DNA of 64,000 nt from an uncultured Aquimarina sp. (GTDB lineage Bacteria > Bacteroidota > Bacteroidia > Flavobacteriales > Flavobacteriaceae). Both the position numbers and the translations under genes were made by a program. Positions 26,739-35,617 of this stretch are shown here, one piece after another (position 1 is the first letter of the stretch; the number at the start of each line of letters is the position of its first letter). The stretch is taken from positions 26,539 to 90,538 of the forward strand of contig CANMKK010000022.1 in assembly GCA_947498455.1 (NCBI GenBank), read 5' to 3'. The notes under the pieces were generated by a model. That model was not told the DNA's origin. It saw only the letters and a program-made list of their open reading frames with translations, and did not search any database.

Positions 26739-27712
26739 TACGAATTGGAATAATAGGAGGATCTGGATATACAGCTGGAGAATTGATACGATTAGTAGTA
26801 CATCATCCAGAAGCGATTATCGATTTTGTATATAGTACCACTAATGCCGGAATACTAATTAGCGAACAACATCCTGATTTAGTAGGAGAGATAAATCTAA
26901 GATTTACAAATACTGTAAATACTACTGTTGATGTATTATTTCTTTGCCTTGGTCATGGTAGGTCAAAATCATTTTTAGAAGTAAATCACTTTTCTGAAAA
27001 AACCAAAATAATTGATCTGGGAAATGATTTTAGACTAAAAGAAGATCAAAATTTCTTAAAAAGAGACTTTGTCTATGGATTACCCGAATTACAAAAAGAA
27101 AAAATTAAATCTGCTAACAATATTGCAAACCCAGGTTGTTTTGCAACGGCTATTCAGCTAGGGTTATTACCATTAGCGGCAAATAGTAAGTTGATAGATA
27201 CGATTCATATTAATGCTACGACAGGAAGTACCGGTGCAGGAGTCATGCCTGGAGAAACCACGCACTTTAGTTGGAGAGATAATAATTTTTCGAGTTATAA
27301 AGTATTTAAACATCAACATATAAGCGAAATAGAACAGAGTCTGGAAATGTTACAGAATGATTTTAATACTCCTCTTTTATTTATTCCTAATAGAGGGAAT
27401 TTTAGTAAAGGAATATATGCCGTGATGTATACAAGATATGATGGAAGTGAAGAAGAGGCAAAAGAAATGTATATGTCTTTTTATAAAGATGCTAAGTTTA
27501 CCATAATATCTGAAAGAGAAATTAATTTAAAACAAGTGGTAAATACCAACAAATGTATGCTTCACATTACTAAAAAAAAAGGAATGATACTAATCACTTC
27601 AATACTGGATAATTTGATAAAAGGAGCATCAGGGCAAGCCATTCATAATATGAATCTAATGTTTGGTTTAGAAGAAAATATGGGATTGAATCTAAAAGCT
27701 AGTGTTTTCTAA
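26735..27712 (+). CDS. argC: N-acyl-gamma-glutamyl-phosphate reductase
   Basis: 325 residues. The NADP-binding start IRIGIIGGSGYTAGELIRL is classical, and the catalytic Cys lies in NIANPGCFATA (about residue 133). HQHISEIEQSL near residue 192 carries the conserved His. It reduces acylglutamyl phosphate. The start overlaps argG; proC follows after 67 bases. Confidence 0.97.
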   Translation: MIRIGIIGGSGYTAGELIRLVVHHPEAIIDFVYSTTNAGILISEQHPDLVGEINLRFTNTVNTTVDVLFLCLGHGRSKSFLEVNHFSEKTKIIDLGNDFRLKEDQNFLKRDFVYGLPELQKEKIKSANNIANPGCFATAIQLGLLPLAANSKLIDTIHINATTGSTGAGVMPGETTHFSWRDNNFSSYKVFKHQHISEIEQSLEMLQNDFNTPLLFIPNRGNFSKGIYAVMYTRYDGSEEEAKEMYMSFYKDAKFTIISEREINLKQVVNTNKCMLHITKKKGMILITSILDNLIKGASGQAIHNMNLMFGLEENMGLNLKASVF

Positions 27713-27779
27713 ACTGAAACTCAATAAACAATAAATAGAAAGTAAATTAACAGAAAAGAATTAAAATTAACATAAATAA

Positions 27780-28577
27780 ATGAAAGATAATATAACAATA
27801 ATTGGTGGTGGTAACCTTGGAAAATCAATACTTTCTGGATTAGTTACTAGTGATTTGTTTACTCCTTCTGATATAACTGTTGTAGATAAATCTAAATATA
27901 ACCTGAAGGAAATAGAGGAGAGTTTAGGTGTATCGGTATCCCAAAACATAAAGAAATCCATAGAAAATAGTAAGTGGGTAATTTTATGTGTACAACCGAA
28001 ACAATTGAATGCAGTTTTACAAGAAGTTAAAGAAATTGTAGCTACAGATCAGGTATTAATATCTACAGTAACGGGAACATCCATTTCTGAAATTAATCAG
28101 GTGATTCCAAAAAGTAAAGTAGTTCGCGTTATGCCTAATACTGGGGCTTCAAAAAAAATGTCAATGACCTGCATTGCAGCAAATGAAGATGTAAAAGAAG
28201 AATTAGAAATAGTAAAAACGATGTTCGATACCATTGGAGAAACACTAGTTATAGAAGAACGGTTAATGCAGGCAGCAACGGTTTTAGGAGCTAGTGGTAT
28301 CGCTTTTTTTCTAAGATTTTTACGAGCAATGATACAAGGAGGTATTCAGATGGGGTTTCATCCTCATGAGGCTCAAATTATAGCAGTACAAACAGCAATG
28401 GGTGCAGCAACTCTAGTAGCAGAAAACGGAACACATCCAGAACGAGAAATAGATAAAGTTACAACACCGCAAGGTTGTACAATCGAAGGGTTAAATGAGA
28501 TGGAACATCAAGGATTGAGTTCCTCTGTGATAAAAGGAGTGATGGCTTCTTATGAAAAGATAAATACAATTAAATAA
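27780..28577 (+). CDS. proC: Pyrroline-5-carboxylate reductase
   Basis: 265 residues. An N-terminal Rossmann motif (ITIIGGGNLGKSILSGL) and the C-terminal P5CR signature (GASGIAFFLRFLRAMIQGG, then ATLVAENGTHPEREIDKVTTPQGCTI) are both present. It makes proline from P5C; its place inside the arginine operon links the two glutamate-derived pathways. argD follows after 35 bases. Confidence 0.95.
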   Translation: MKDNITIIGGGNLGKSILSGLVTSDLFTPSDITVVDKSKYNLKEIEESLGVSVSQNIKKSIENSKWVILCVQPKQLNAVLQEVKEIVATDQVLISTVTGTSISEINQVIPKSKVVRVMPNTGASKKMSMTCIAANEDVKEELEIVKTMFDTIGETLVIEERLMQAATVLGASGIAFFLRFLRAMIQGGIQMGFHPHEAQIIAVQTAMGAATLVAENGTHPEREIDKVTTPQGCTIEGLNEMEHQGLSSSVIKGVMASYEKINTIK

Positions 28578-28612
28578 GATAAGGGGATAAATAGTATCTC
28601 TTTTCTTCTAAA

Positions 28613-29755
28613 ATGAAACGTATGGAATTATTTGATGTATATCCATTATATGATGTGGAGCCCGTAAAAGCATATGGGAGTAGGGTCGTCGATAAGAACG
28701 GTATCGAATATTTGGATCTTTATGGAGGTCATGGAGTAATTTCTATTGGTCATTCACATCCTCATTATGTAAAAAGGTTAGAGGAGCAATTAGAGAAGAT
28801 TGGGTTTTATTCTAATGCGGTCCAAAATAGTTTACAAAGAGAATTAGCAGAGAAACTCGGTAAAGTATCTGGATATAATGATTATCAATTGTTTTTATGT
28901 AATTCTGGAGCAGAAGCAAATGAGAATGCATTGAAGTTAGCTTCATTTTATACAGGAAAATCAAGAGTTATTGCATTTAACAATGGATTTCATGGAAGAA
29001 CATCAGCCGCAGTAACAGTAACAGATAATATAGTAATTAAAGCTCCTTTAAATGCACAACAAAGCGTCACCTTTTTACCATTAAATGCTATAGAAAGCCT
29101 AAAAAAAGAAGTAGAAAAAGGAGATGTTTGTGCAGTAATTATAGAAGCTATTCAGGGAGTCGGAGGATTAGATGAAGGGTCAACCACTTTTTTTAAGCAA
29201 TTAGAGGTTTTATGTAATGAATTTGGGGTGATCTTAATTCTAGATGAAGTACAATCTGGATATGGACGGACGGGAAAGTTTTTTGCACACCAATATCATG
29301 GAATTAGGCCAGATATTATTTCTGTAGCCAAAGGTATGGGGAATGGTTTTCCTATTGGTGGTGTTTTGATTGCCCCTCATATAAAACCAAATTACGGAAT
29401 GTTAGGAACGACTTTTGGGGGAAATCATTTGGCTTGCACTGCTGCCTTAGCAGTTTTAGAGATCATAGAAAAAGAGAACTTGATTGATAATGCAAGAAAT
29501 ATCGGGGATTATTTTACAGCTCGAATAAACCATTTGTTCGAAATAAATAAGGTTAAAGGTAGAGGGTTAATGTTAGGCGTAGAATTTGATTTTGAAGTCA
29601 GCAAACTAAGAAAACGGTTAATCTATGAAGAACATATATTCACAGGAGGAGCGAAGAACAAAAAACTATTGCGAATACTACCACCATTAACTATTGATAA
29701 AACAGCAATTGATCAATTTGTAAACACATTGGAACATCTTTTAGTTCCTAATTAA
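28613..29755 (+). CDS. argD: Acetylornithine (acylornithine) aminotransferase
   Basis: 380 residues; the start could also be the Met at codon 4 (MELFDVYPLYDVE). It is a class III PLP aminotransferase: the early YLDLYGGHGVISIGHSHP region, FCNSGAEANE-type motif (LFLCNSGAEANENALKLA), LILDEVQSGYGRTG and the PLP-lysine segment SVAKGMGNGFPIG (about residue 242). It transaminates N-acylglutamate semialdehyde. It lies between proC and argF'. Confidence 0.94.
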   Translation: MKRMELFDVYPLYDVEPVKAYGSRVVDKNGIEYLDLYGGHGVISIGHSHPHYVKRLEEQLEKIGFYSNAVQNSLQRELAEKLGKVSGYNDYQLFLCNSGAEANENALKLASFYTGKSRVIAFNNGFHGRTSAAVTVTDNIVIKAPLNAQQSVTFLPLNAIESLKKEVEKGDVCAVIIEAIQGVGGLDEGSTTFFKQLEVLCNEFGVILILDEVQSGYGRTGKFFAHQYHGIRPDIISVAKGMGNGFPIGGVLIAPHIKPNYGMLGTTFGGNHLACTAALAVLEIIEKENLIDNARNIGDYFTARINHLFEINKVKGRGLMLGVEFDFEVSKLRKRLIYEEHIFTGGAKNKKLLRILPPLTIDKTAIDQFVNTLEHLLVPN

Positions 29756-29802
29756 AAAACGAATTCTTTTGTTAAGTGATCAAGCCATAAAATAATAAGC
29801 TA

Positions 29803-30750
29803 ATGAATAATTATTGTTCCATAAACGATATAGACGTTCTCAGAGATTGGGTAGATCAGGCTTTAGAAATAAAGAAAAACCCGTTATCCGATAAATCATT
29901 GGGAATAGATAAGACGATTGGTTTATTGTTTTTTAACCCAAGTTTACGAACACGGCTAAGTACGCAAAAGGCCGCATTAAATTTAGGGATGAATGTTATA
30001 GTAATGAACTTTAATAATGAGAGTTGGTCATTAGAGTACGGAGATGGAATTGTTATGGATCAAGGAAACTCAGAACATATCAAAGAAGCTGCCCAAGTGC
30101 TTTCTCAGTATTGTGATATACTAGCAGTTAGGGCTTTTGCTAAATTAGAAAATAGAGAAGAAGATTATAGCGAAAAAGTACTTCGTGGATTTATGAAATA
30201 CGCAACCGTTCCAATAGTTAATATGGAAAGTGCTACAGGTCATCCTCTACAGGCATTAACGGATGCGATTACAATTATAGAGCATAAAAAGAAAGAAAAA
30301 CCAAAAGTCGTTTTATCATGGGCACCACACCCCAAAGTTTTACCACAAGCGGTAGCGAATTCCTTTGTCGAAATGATGAGTCTAATGAATGCTGATTTTG
30401 TAATAACACATCCCGAAGGGGTGGAGTTAGATAAAAGCATAACCAAAGGAGCAGTTATAAATCACAATCAGGAAGAAGCTTTTAAGGATGCCGATTTTAT
30501 TTATGTAAAAAATTGGAGCTCTTATACAGATTATGGAAAAATTAAAAGAGATGTTTCTTCTTGGAAGATAACCAAAGAAAAAATGGAATTAACCAATAAA
30601 GCAAAATTTATGCATTGTCTACCTGTAAGAAGGAATGTGGTTGTCGATGATGCAGTGTTGGATAGTAACAATTCTATAGTAATCGAGCAAGCAAATAATA
30701 GGACATATGCGGCTCAATTGATATTAAAAAAGATATTGAAGAATAAATGA
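29803..30750 (+). CDS. argF': N-acylornithine carbamoyltransferase (ArgF')
   Basis: 315 residues of the Bacteroidota-type transcarbamylase acting on acylated ornithine. The carbamoyl-phosphate loop is FFNPSLRTRLSTQKAALN (about 43-60), and MHCLPVRRN marks the C-terminal half. From memory, the B. fragilis enzyme has Pro90 and uses succinylornithine, and the Xanthomonas enzyme has Glu at the matching place and uses acetylornithine. Here the residue is Ser90 (DQGNSEHIKEA). The substrate is therefore uncertain. The gene lies between argD and argB with an 8-base gap to argB. Confidence 0.93.
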   Translation: MNNYCSINDIDVLRDWVDQALEIKKNPLSDKSLGIDKTIGLLFFNPSLRTRLSTQKAALNLGMNVIVMNFNNESWSLEYGDGIVMDQGNSEHIKEAAQVLSQYCDILAVRAFAKLENREEDYSEKVLRGFMKYATVPIVNMESATGHPLQALTDAITIIEHKKKEKPKVVLSWAPHPKVLPQAVANSFVEMMSLMNADFVITHPEGVELDKSITKGAVINHNQEEAFKDADFIYVKNWSSYTDYGKIKRDVSSWKITKEKMELTNKAKFMHCLPVRRNVVVDDAVLDSNNSIVIEQANNRTYAAQLILKKILKNK

Positions 30751-30757
30751 TTTAGAT

Positions 30758-31540
30758 ATGAAGAAACAACAATTATTTATAGTTAAAATAGGAGGTAATA
30801 TTATCAGAGATGAGCAGAAATTAACACAATTCCTTAAAGATTTTTCGAAAATATCAGAACCAAAAATAATAATCCATGGAGGAGGAAAGTCCGCTACGGA
30901 ACTGGCTTCAAAATTAGGAGTGAAAACAGAAATGATTGATGGAAGAAGAATTACTTCGTTAGAAAGCCTAAAAGTAGTGATTATGACCTATGCTGGATTA
31001 TTAAATAAAACAATAGTTACAGGATTACAAAAATATAAATGTGATGCTATAGGATTGAGTGGCGCCGATGGTAATATAATTGTATCACAAAAAAGAACCA
31101 TAAACACTATAGATTATGGATATGTAGGAGACATCGTAACCGTAAATGAAAAAAAAATTCAAAGGTTATTAGAACTAGGTTTAACACCTGTTTTTTGTGG
31201 AATCACACATGATACAGAAGGACAATTGTTCAATAGTAATGCAGATACTATTGCTTCGGAAATTGCAATTGCCATGAGTAAAAATTATAAAGTCTCTTTG
31301 TGTTATTGTTTTGAGCTAAAAGGAGTATTAGAAAATATACACGATAAAAATTCTGTAATCGAAAACATGAATTTGGAAAAATATACTGCACTAAAAAAAG
31401 CTAAGGTAATTTCTGATGGTATGTTACCAAAACTACAGAATTGCTTTAATGCGTTGCAAAAAAATGTATATAAAGTACGGATAACAAGTGTTGAATTTAT
31501 TAGTGATGCGACTATACAACATACCACTTTAAGCTTATAA
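30758..31540 (+). CDS. argB: N-acylglutamate kinase
   Basis: 260 residues, typical for the amino-acid kinase fold of ArgB. The ATP/substrate motifs are VKIGGNIIRD (residues 8-17) and IIHGGGKSATELASKLG, with GLSGADGNII and NADTIASEIAIAM further on. It phosphorylates acylglutamate; it lacks the N-terminal helix of arginine-inhibited forms, so feedback by arginine is not evident from sequence. Transcribed with argF'. Confidence 0.95.
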   Translation: MKKQQLFIVKIGGNIIRDEQKLTQFLKDFSKISEPKIIIHGGGKSATELASKLGVKTEMIDGRRITSLESLKVVIMTYAGLLNKTIVTGLQKYKCDAIGLSGADGNIIVSQKRTINTIDYGYVGDIVTVNEKKIQRLLELGLTPVFCGITHDTEGQLFNSNADTIASEIAIAMSKNYKVSLCYCFELKGVLENIHDKNSVIENMNLEKYTALKKAKVISDGMLPKLQNCFNALQKNVYKVRITSVEFISDATIQHTTLSL

Positions 31541-31604
31541 ATAATCATATATCATTTCGATTATTATAAACTCTACTATATAAAATGATAATAAAATATA
31601 TGAC

Positions 31605-32696
31605 ATGGATAGCATTAAATCTGACCAATTAGTAATTAGTGAGCTTACTGATGGAGTCATAGAACTTTTATGCAAATTGATTGAAACTCCTTCTTTTTCT
31701 ACTGACGAAGGTGGAACAGCTCAATTAATTGAAAATTGGTTTTCGAAGAGGAACATCCCTTTAGAAAGGGAAAATAATAACATTTGGGTCTATAATAAGT
31801 ATTTTGATAACAGCAAACCAACAATTTTATTAAACTCTCATCACGATACCGTAAGACCAAACGGTAACTATACCAATGATCCTTTTAATGCTTGTATCAA
31901 TAATGGAAAACTATTTGGATTAGGAAGTAACGATGCAGGAGGTTGTTTGGTTTCTCTAATAGCGACTTTTACATATTTTTATGTTAGGCAGGATCTAAAC
32001 TATAATTTGGTATTAGCCGCTACTGCAGAAGAAGAAAATAGTGGTGATTTAGGGTTGAAAAGTATTTTGAAATACCTGAAAAATGTCGAATTCGCTATCG
32101 TTGGAGAACCTACATTAATGCAATTAGCGATCGCTGAAAAGGGGCTACTTATATTAGATATCTCCGTAAAGGGTACGTCAAGTCATGCAGCACATCTAAA
32201 CAATGACAATTCTATTTATAAATCATTAGAAATCATCCAGTGGTTTAAGAATTATGAATTCGAAAAAAAATCAGAAATATTAGGAGACGTAAAAATGACG
32301 GTAACTCAGATTAAGGCAGGAAACCAACATAATGTGGTTCCATCACATTGCAATTTTGTGGTAGATATACGAGTAAATGATATGTATAAAAATGAAGAGG
32401 TTTTGAATATCATACAACAAGCAATGCCCGATAGTGTAGAAGTAAAACCAAGATCATTACACCTAGGATCTTCCTCAATTCCTAAGGAGCATCCAATTGT
32501 AGTCTCAGGAATTTCTTTGGATTGTGAAACCTATGGATCCCCTACATTATCAGATCAATCTGTTCTAAGTTGTCCTTCATTAAAATTAGGCCCTGGAGAT
32601 TCCAAAAGATCTCATTCAGCAGATGAATTTATATATATAGATGAAATAAAAGAGGGAGTATCACTGTATATCAAAATAATAGAAGGAGTTGTTTAA
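31605..32696 (+). CDS. argE: Acylornithine deacylase, M20 peptidase family
   Basis: 363 residues. M20 metal-binding motifs are visible: NSHHDTVRP (His and Asp), GSNDAGG (Asp), TAEEENSG (catalytic Glu pair) and GEPT, with HAAHLNNDN in the dimerisation region. It releases ornithine or citrulline from its acyl form; with ArgF' upstream, N-acylcitrulline is the expected substrate. It starts 64 bases after argB. The 158-base spacer to argH contains a GAGATgcATCTC palindrome and a TCGAA/TTCGA pair. Confidence 0.92.
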   Translation: MDSIKSDQLVISELTDGVIELLCKLIETPSFSTDEGGTAQLIENWFSKRNIPLERENNNIWVYNKYFDNSKPTILLNSHHDTVRPNGNYTNDPFNACINNGKLFGLGSNDAGGCLVSLIATFTYFYVRQDLNYNLVLAATAEEENSGDLGLKSILKYLKNVEFAIVGEPTLMQLAIAEKGLLILDISVKGTSSHAAHLNNDNSIYKSLEIIQWFKNYEFEKKSEILGDVKMTVTQIKAGNQHNVVPSHCNFVVDIRVNDMYKNEEVLNIIQQAMPDSVEVKPRSLHLGSSSIPKEHPIVVSGISLDCETYGSPTLSDQSVLSCPSLKLGPGDSKRSHSADEFIYIDEIKEGVSLYIKIIEGVV

Positions 32697-32854
32697 ACTC
32701 TTTATTGGTAGGTAATTCCTAGAGATGCATCTCGAAAACTATTTTTTTTCGAACACATACCTTTTGAGTTTACTCGGGTATCATCAATTAACTTATGAAG
32801 GAAGACTCGATAAATTCTATGTAATCGTTATTTCTTCTTCAAAATATTAAAAAT

Positions 32855-34132
32855 ATGAAACTTTGGGATAAAGGTTTGTCAGTAAATGAAAAGATAGAAG
32901 TGTTTACTGTAGGTAATGATAGACAATTAGATTTAGTAATTGCAAAATATGACGTGAAAGCGACACTTGCACATGCCAAAATGTTACATAAGATTGAATT
33001 GCTATCAGATGATGATATGTGTAAAATAGAAGAAGAATTAAATATTCTTGCTCAGCAAATTGAATCAGGAACATTTATAATAGAAGATAAGTTCGAGGAT
33101 GTACATTCTAAAATTGAATTCGAATTAATAGAGCGTATTGGAGATGCAGGAAAACGAATTCATACTGCTCGATCCAGAAATGATCAGGTATTAGTTGCCA
33201 TGCATTTATATCTAAAAGAAGAGTTATTGCTAATAAAATCTTTGGTCAAGGAATTATCTAATGATTTATTGACCTTGGCAGAAAAATATAAAGAAGTGAT
33301 ACTTCCGGGATATACCCATTTACAGATTGCTATGCCTTCATCCTTTGGGTTATGGTTTTCTGCATATGCAGAAAGTTTTGTTGATGACCTATATTTCATA
33401 AATGCAGCCTTGAAAGTAGTCGATCAGAATCCATTGGGCAGTGCAGCAGGATATGGCAGTTCATTTCCAATCGATCGCGAGTTTACCACTAAAGAATTAG
33501 GTTTCCGAATACTAAAGTATAACGTTGTATCCGCTCAAATGAGTAGAGGGAAATCAGAAAAATCTGTAGCTTTTGCAATTAGTAGTGTAGCAGGAACATT
33601 ATCTAAGTTGGCTATGGATGTATGTCTTTATATGAGTCAGAATTTTAATTTTATGAGTATTCCCGATGAATTTACAACAGGATCTAGCATAATGCCACAT
33701 AAAAAGAATCCAGATGTTTTTGAATTAATCAGAGGTAAATGTAATAAAATTCAGGCATTGCCATATGAATTAACTTTAGTAACAAATAATCTACCAAGTG
33801 GTTACCATAGAGATCTACAATTACTAAAAGAAGGTACTATAGCCGCAATTCATGATATAAAAGCATCTTTAGAAAAGGCTCAGTATGCATTAATAAATGT
33901 CGAAGTAAATACAGTTATTCTGGACAATGAAAAATATGATTATTTGTTTAGTGTCGATACATTAAATGAATTAGTGATGAGTGGAATGCCATTTAGGGAT
34001 GCTTATAAGAAAATTGGGAATGATATTGAAAAAGGTATATATGCACCCAATAAGGATACAAAACATAGCCATCTGGGAAGTATAAATAATTTATGCTTAG
34101 AGAAGATAAAGAAAAAACTAAATGAAGTGTAA
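32855..34132 (+). CDS. argH: Argininosuccinate lyase
   Basis: 425 residues. The fumarase/aspartase signature is GSSIMPHKKNPDVFE (about residue 275-289) and the substrate loop is HTARSRNDQV. Note the sequence QNPLGSAAGYGSSFPID near 193-208. It cleaves argininosuccinate to arginine and fumarate, the last step. It ends the arginine cluster. Confidence 0.97.
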   Translation: MKLWDKGLSVNEKIEVFTVGNDRQLDLVIAKYDVKATLAHAKMLHKIELLSDDDMCKIEEELNILAQQIESGTFIIEDKFEDVHSKIEFELIERIGDAGKRIHTARSRNDQVLVAMHLYLKEELLLIKSLVKELSNDLLTLAEKYKEVILPGYTHLQIAMPSSFGLWFSAYAESFVDDLYFINAALKVVDQNPLGSAAGYGSSFPIDREFTTKELGFRILKYNVVSAQMSRGKSEKSVAFAISSVAGTLSKLAMDVCLYMSQNFNFMSIPDEFTTGSSIMPHKKNPDVFELIRGKCNKIQALPYELTLVTNNLPSGYHRDLQLLKEGTIAAIHDIKASLEKAQYALINVEVNTVILDNEKYDYLFSVDTLNELVMSGMPFRDAYKKIGNDIEKGIYAPNKDTKHSHLGSINNLCLEKIKKKLNEV

Positions 34133-34371
34133 ATATTTATCTCATTTGATCTTCAAATAAATTTTGGTTGTGTAGATTAACCTTACTGTATGTTTTGCCC
34201 CTTATAAAACAAGAGTAATCTTTTAAATTTCGATTTTTTAAATAAGTATTAATACTATAATTTGAGTGCCATCGTTACTCTTAATGTTTTTGAGATAAAA
34301 ACTAAAAACGTACTATGTAATAGTAAAATTGAAACAATTATAATTTGTATTATGTTCCGGTTTCAATTCGA
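34133..34371. other. Gene-free stretch after argH
   Basis: About 240 bases of AT-rich sequence between the argH stop and the next terminator. No open frame or RNA gene is evident. It is long for a 3' untranslated region, so a short unrecognised transcript ending at the terminator is possible. Confidence 0.35.
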
Positions 34372-34406
34372 CCTCTCAGTAGGAGAATCTGAGGGGCTTT
34401 TTTTTC
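34371..34406 (+). terminator. Intrinsic terminator downstream of argH
   Basis: ACCTCTCAG (34371-34379) pairs with CTGAGGGG (34389-34396), including one G-U pair, followed by a C and a run of nine T. It points rightward and lies 240 bases after the argH stop. Confidence 0.75.
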
Positions 34407-34637
34407 AAGTATATTTTCTTTATTTCAAAATTTAAACCAATTTCGTTAAAAGTATATAAGATTTGTAGTGTTATTTTTTAACTTATTCTGAATAGAGTAT
34501 TTTAATCTGAACAATTTCATATACATATATTGCCATAACTTAAAAATACTATTTGGAAGGAATCTATTAAAGTCGGTTAGAATGTACAATTATAGTATTT
34601 TTAAAACACGACATAAGTAAAATCTATTGATAGTTAC

Positions 34638-34668
34638 TTGTTGATTGTTTTTTATAATGTTAAATTTG
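34638..34668 (+). promoter_or_regulatory. Bacteroidota promoter before a small membrane peptide gene
   Basis: TTG at 34638-34640 and TAAATTTG at 34661-34668, spaced by 20 bases, match the -33/-7 consensus. The small ORF at 34728 lies 60 bases downstream, and a clean terminator follows at 35081-35116, so this looks like an independent short transcript. Confidence 0.7.
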
Positions 34669-34727
34669 AAAGTATTTAAAAAAAATATCGTCATATATCA
34701 TAATCTTAATTTAAAACCCTATAACTT

Positions 34728-34859
34728 ATGATGCTAGTTATGATTATAGTACAGATAATATTGTTTGTAATCCTATTAATCCTCATGATAAATAATCGCT
34801 TTAATTATTTTAAAATTATGAAAGGTTTTCAAGAAAAAAGGAAGAAAGAATTACAATAA
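34728..34859 (+). CDS. Small single-pass membrane peptide, unrecognised
   Basis: 43 residues, beginning MMLVMIIVQIILFVILLI. One hydrophobic helix covers residues 2-20, followed by a basic cytoplasmic tail ending GFQEKRKKELQ. It has its own promoter and terminator, which argues for a real gene even though it is too short for most gene finders. I do not recognise a family. A type I toxin or a small membrane regulator are possibilities by architecture only; no antitoxin RNA is evident. Confidence 0.6.
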   Translation: MMLVMIIVQIILFVILLILMINNRFNYFKIMKGFQEKRKKELQ

Positions 34860-35080
34860 TTTGCAACGATTTTATATAATAACAGTCTTTCGAATAGGGA
34901 GTATTGTATTTTTAATGAATAAGATGTTCAATGGATAGTTTTGACATAGAATAGCCTCAATATGTATAGAATATCTGGTTCTAAATAAAAGATAAGTTTT
35001 ACATTAAAAAAATGAGTTGAAACAATTTAAATTATGCATAGTTGAGTTTGTGTTAAACGTAATATAAAGTTTCAAGTCAG

Positions 35081-35116
35081 ACCCCTAGGAGTAGTTAACC
35101 TAGGGGTTGCTTTTTT
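35081..35116 (+). terminator. Intrinsic terminator of the small-peptide transcript
   Basis: ACCCCTAGG (35081-35089) and CCTAGGGGT (35099-35107) form a perfect 9-bp stem with a 9-base loop; TGC and six T follow. It ends the short transcript started at 34638-34668. The same hairpin could partly serve the minus-strand gene ending at 35196. Confidence 0.85.
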
Positions 35117-35195
35117 AGAATTGTATAGCACTATAGAATTCTTCGGATTTAGTGATACAATAAGCGGTATTGATTTTTGTATCTAAGAAAAATGT

Positions 35196-35555
35196 TTAGA
35201 AAGGAAGAATTCTTTTTAAGTCATTAATTACATTGATATTATGCCTGATATATGCAAACAAAACAAATAATATAATTATAGCCACGGCAAAACCAAGTAA
35301 ATTTCCATTTTTACTACTAGAAACTTTTTTAGAGGTCTTAAGGTATGCTTTCGAAAGCTTTTTGGTGTATTTAGAAACTAGTGCAAAAGCTGGTGCGAAT
35401 ATCAGAATCACTACGAGCATATCAATAAGCACCATAAGATATCCTTGTTCGTGAATATGTTTTTTTACATATTTGGTCACAAATTCATTGATAAGAGCTG
35501 CACATAAAACTGCAATCGCATAGATTGCAAATTTGGTATATTGTCGATTATTCAT
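35196..35555 (-). CDS. Small membrane protein, three helices, unrecognised
   Basis: 119 residues with three hydrophobic helices (about 10-30, 39-62 and 87-106) and basic linkers (KKLSKAYLKTSKKVSSSKN). No motif was recognised. It is a monocistronic gene between the small peptide transcript and the carboxylase operon. Confidence 0.65.
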   Translation of the reverse strand: MNNRQYTKFAIYAIAVLCAALINEFVTKYVKKHIHEQGYLMVLIDMLVVILIFAPAFALVSKYTKKLSKAYLKTSKKVSSSKNGNLLGFAVAIIILFVLFAYIRHNINVINDLKRILPF

Positions 35556-35617
35556 AGGGGTAATAGAATCAATATTGATACTAAAATTAAAACATCATAA
35601 TAAATTTAAAACAAATT

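Noticed and set aside
34353..34440. Short ORF across the terminator after argH
   Set aside because: It runs through the hairpin and T-run, has no promoter of its own, and shows no meaningful composition.
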